Shown here: positions 4,332 through 6,153 of the stretch, one piece after another
Position numbering within the stretch: position 1 is the first letter of the stretch
Layout of the letters: every line of letters starts with the position of its first letter
Source of the DNA: Bacillota bacterium
Lineage (GTDB): Bacteria; Bacillota; Clostridia; Christensenellales; Aristaeellaceae
Assembly: GCA_023413135.1 (NCBI GenBank)
Contig: JAEZQK010000002.1
Coordinates: forward strand, 1-6,153
Reading direction: 5' to 3'
DNA: 6,153 bases
Made by a program: the position numbers and the translations under genes
Notes under the pieces: model-generated
The model's database searches: none
Told to the model about the DNA's origin: nothing
Seen by the model: the letters and a program-made list of their open reading frames with translations, nothing else

Positions 4332-5988
4332 CGGGGGCGGGCCAGTGGTGCTCCTGTTCAAAGAATTTCACCGTCTCCTCAGCCTCCCCAATCACTTTTT
4401 CAGGAAAGTCGTAAGCCCCCAATAAAAGAAGCGCGTTCCGCGTTTGGGATGGGCCGGGACGAAGCTTGTAGTCAAACTGTATGCCCTTGTCTATCAGTTG
4501 CTCCTTAAAATGATAGTTATCATATTGATCCGAAAGGAGTTTGGTCAGCTCTATATCATGGGTGGCTGCAATGCACAGGCTGCTGCTTTTTTGCAGGCTT
4601 TTTAAAACGGCGCTGGAGGCGGCGATCCGCTCAATGGTGTTGGTGCCCCTCAAAATCTCGTCTACAAAGCACAGGCACGGGGCATGCTTCACCGCCTGCA
4701 AAATCCGCCGGAAGGATTTAATCTCGACCACAAAGTAGCTTTCGCCGCCTGCCAGATTATCCTTGAGTGCCATGGAAGAAATGATATTGGCCCGGGGGAG
4801 GGAAAAGGCGGCGGCGGAGCAGGTGTTGATAGACTGGGCCCAAATGGCGTTGACCGCCAGCGCTTTGATAAAGGTGGACTTACCGGAAGCGTTGGAGCCG
4901 GTGAGCAGTACGCCCCGGTCAAAGCTTGCGCTGTTTTCCACACCATTTTTCAGTAGGGGGTGCACGATATCTTCCGCTTCAAGTGACATTTGCGCATGAA
5001 AGCGGGGGAGGCAGGATTTGGGAAGGCTTTTCCGCAGAGAAAGGACGCTGATCATCATATCCAGCCTGCCTATCGCCCGATACAGCGCCCCAAGTTCCTC
5101 GGCATGCCTTGAGATGACGGACATCACCCGGTTGTAGGCCCTAAGCTCCGTCAGAAAGAATACTTGGGCGAATGTCATCATCGCCGCCAAATCCCCTTCC
5201 ACCATACCATCCTGCGTTGCCTTGGAGAAAGCCCTCCGCAGCCGGGAAAACGGGCGTGCGGCGGCCTTTATGGCTGCCTGCTGCGCATCAAGCCCCGGCA
5301 TGGACATATGTGTGAGCTTTTTTGCGCACCACAACAATGCCTTGGCATAATGCATGGTATGCAGCCTGCCCCTAAGCATTTTTCCGCCCCAATAATAAAG
5401 AATCAGGTTTATGAGCAGTGCGGGGATCAGTGCGATAAGGCCTGTGCCGGCCGGCACAGGCAGAAAAAACACGGCAGCCGCAATGAGGGGCAAGAAGGCG
5501 GCCACGCGGAACAGGATCGTATAAGGCAGCCGGTATTCATCAGGATGATGCAAAAGATCCGGCAGCCCGTTTTCGCTGCTTTTACCGACATGGGCGAGCA
5601 GCGTTTGTATTTTAAGCCGCAGGGCAGAATCACGGTCGAGGGCATCAAGTGCGCCCTCCCAATCGTCTTCCGTGCCCGGCAATGAACGCAGCCGGTTATA
5701 CAATTCTTCTTCACCCGGGGTGGTCAGGCAGGCGTTGATGCGGTGAAAGACCAGATCCATGTCCAGATCATTCCAGGTGATATCGTCTACGTTGTATTGG
5801 CCTTCCGGTTTTTGCAGCGTCCACTGGGCATATAGGCTTTCCCAGTCTTCTTGCGGATGCTCCTGGAATGTGCCGAAGCTTCTTGCCGCCTCATCCCTGC
5901 GCTGCCTGGCCGCCCGCAAGGTGGAGTATACGGCATATATGAAGTAGGCAGGAATCATGAGCAGGAGCAACACAGCAAACTTTTCCAT
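4294..5988 (-). CDS. Membrane-anchored MutS-like ATPase (MutS domain V, no mismatch-recognition domain)
   Basis: A 564-residue MutS paralog. The C-terminal half is a MutS-type ABC ATPase: Walker A GSNASGKST (364-372), the signature-loop region NLAGGESYFVVEIKSF (411-426), Walker B LCFVDE with D443-E444, and H477 in ATHDIEL. Residues 69-105 resemble the start of the MutS core (WNDLDMDLVFHRINACLTTPG). There is no domain I, hence no Phe-X-Glu mismatch wedge, and canonical MutS is about 850 residues. Three hydrophobic stretches suggest membrane helices: about 5-22, 159-177 and 180-200. The start ATG 5988 has GAAAGGA seven bases upstream. It is first in the operon and its end overlaps trmK. It is unlikely to do classical mismatch repair; the true role is unknown. 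Similar proteins are usually labelled DNA mismatch repair protein MutS, which overstates what is seen. ATPase assignment is firm, topology is predicted by eye. Confidence 0.88.
   Translation of the reverse strand: MEKFAVLLLLMIPAYFIYAVYSTLRAARQRRDEAARSFGTFQEHPQEDWESLYAQWTLQKPEGQYNVDDITWNDLDMDLVFHRINACLTTPGEEELYNRLRSLPGTEDDWEGALDALDRDSALRLKIQTLLAHVGKSSENGLPDLLHHPDEYRLPYTILFRVAAFLPLIAAAVFFLPVPAGTGLIALIPALLINLILYYWGGKMLRGRLHTMHYAKALLWCAKKLTHMSMPGLDAQQAAIKAAARPFSRLRRAFSKATQDGMVEGDLAAMMTFAQVFFLTELRAYNRVMSVISRHAEELGALYRAIGRLDMMISVLSLRKSLPKSCLPRFHAQMSLEAEDIVHPLLKNGVENSASFDRGVLLTGSNASGKSTFIKALAVNAIWAQSINTCSAAAFSLPRANIISSMALKDNLAGGESYFVVEIKSFRRILQAVKHAPCLCFVDEILRGTNTIERIAASSAVLKSLQKSSSLCIAATHDIELTKLLSDQYDNYHFKEQLIDKGIQFDYKLRPGPSQTRNALLLLGAYDFPEKVIGEAEETVKFFEQEHHWPAPDDLEGGGSPASA
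4316..4322 (-). promoter_or_regulatory. Strong RBS pointing to a CTG start for trmK
   Basis: On the minus strand AAGGAGG (4322-4316) is followed by eight bases and CTG (4307-4305), in frame with trmK. The RBS sits inside the last codons of the MutS-like gene, whose TAA stop is at 4296-4294. The best Shine-Dalgarno in the area therefore supports a rare CTG start rather than the upstream ATG or TTG. Confidence 0.5.
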
Positions 5989-6101
5989 TGGCTTATCCTT
6001 TCGTATATTGTTTTAATCAAGGCATAAACACACCGATGAATACTGGTGGACTGTCAACTATAGAAGCTTCGGAATATGGACCATTCATCTTTGCCTGAAC
6101 G
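5989..6101 (-). promoter_or_regulatory. Upstream leader of the MutS-like gene operon
   Basis: The minus strand carries the GAAAGGA RBS for ATG 5988. A TTGACA hexamer lies at 6057-6052, but no acceptable -10 follows at 16-18 bases (GGTGTG is found at 17). TATACG near 6006 is too close to the RBS to be useful. The operon promoter is therefore not identified; it may lie upstream, outside the window, or use another sigma factor. Confidence 0.3.
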
Positions 6102-6153
6102 CCGTAGGGGCGGGGGGGGGCCGGCGGGCGCCGACGGGGGGATTGTTTTGGAG
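6102..6153. other. Anomalous G-rich tract at the right edge, possibly a damaged GTAGGGGCG repeat
   Basis: The plus strand reads CCGTAGGGGCG followed by a run of nine G, then CCGGCGGGCGCCGACGGGGGG. The opening GTAGGGGCG is shared with the right arm of the element at 1948-1973. What follows departs from it and looks like either a related palindromic repeat or poor-quality sequence at a contig end. No coding potential is evident. Confidence 0.3.

Noticed and set aside
5164..5685. 173-codon plus-strand frame opposite the MutS-like gene, with several Cys and His
   Set aside because: The minus strand is firmly coding here. The Cys/His content arises from antisense reading of Ala- and Met-rich codons, and no zinc-finger spacing is regular.
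6035..6057. TTGACA at 6057-6052 (minus) as the -35 of the operon promoter
   Set aside because: The expected -10 position reads GGTGTG, and other spacings give nothing acceptable, so only the hexamer is present.

Overview
The window looks like part of a chromosome from a Bacillota (Firmicutes) species, probably an uncultured, gut-type member of the Clostridia. Evidence for this: strong AAGGAGG-type ribosome binding sites, a trmK-nif3-zinc ribbon gene cluster typical of that phylum, roughly 50-60% GC in the stretches I counted, and short palindromic repeats with the GTAGGGGCGAAC core that I remember from clostridial genomes. The last point is memory, not a search. All five genes I accept lie on the minus strand. 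I see no rRNA, tRNA, CRISPR array or transposase.

Layout from left to right. Positions 1-159 hold no gene I can name: a low-complexity, GCAAGC/GCAGC-rich edge. Positions 160-1614 encode a complete Ada-type zinc domain + AraC-type HTH + AlkA glycosylase fusion, a self-contained adaptive-response alkylation repair protein, with its own extended -10 promoter and an inverted repeat over the -35 region. Positions 1615-2081 are non-coding but crowded: the alkA promoter region, a plus-strand promoter (TTGACT-17 bp-TAAAAT) with a 9+9 bp palindrome between its hexamers and no evident gene behind it, a small stem-loop, a 127-nt MITE-like hairpin with perfect 26-nt arms, and a terminator-like hairpin.

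Positions 2082-5988 form a tight minus-strand operon read right to left: a membrane-anchored MutS-like ATPase, then trmK (tRNA m1A22 methyltransferase), then a NIF3/YbgI-family dinuclear metal protein, then a coiled-coil C4 zinc ribbon protein. The first two junctions overlap, and the last has a 70-nt spacer. Positions 5989-6153 are the upstream leader, where I find a good RBS but no convincing promoter; the last 50 bases are an anomalous G-rich tract that may be a damaged copy of the GTAGGGGCG repeat or a low-quality edge.

How they fit together: the operon seems to be a housekeeping nucleic-acid cluster (tRNA modification, a conserved metal protein, a zinc ribbon protein that may bind nucleic acid) whose first gene is an unusual MutS paralog without mismatch-recognition domains and with predicted membrane helices. 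The alkA fusion is a separate transcription unit. No strong case for a wholly new system emerges. The most interesting points are the membrane-bound MutS paralog, the orphan operator/promoter beside a MITE-like hairpin, and the probable CTG start of trmK.
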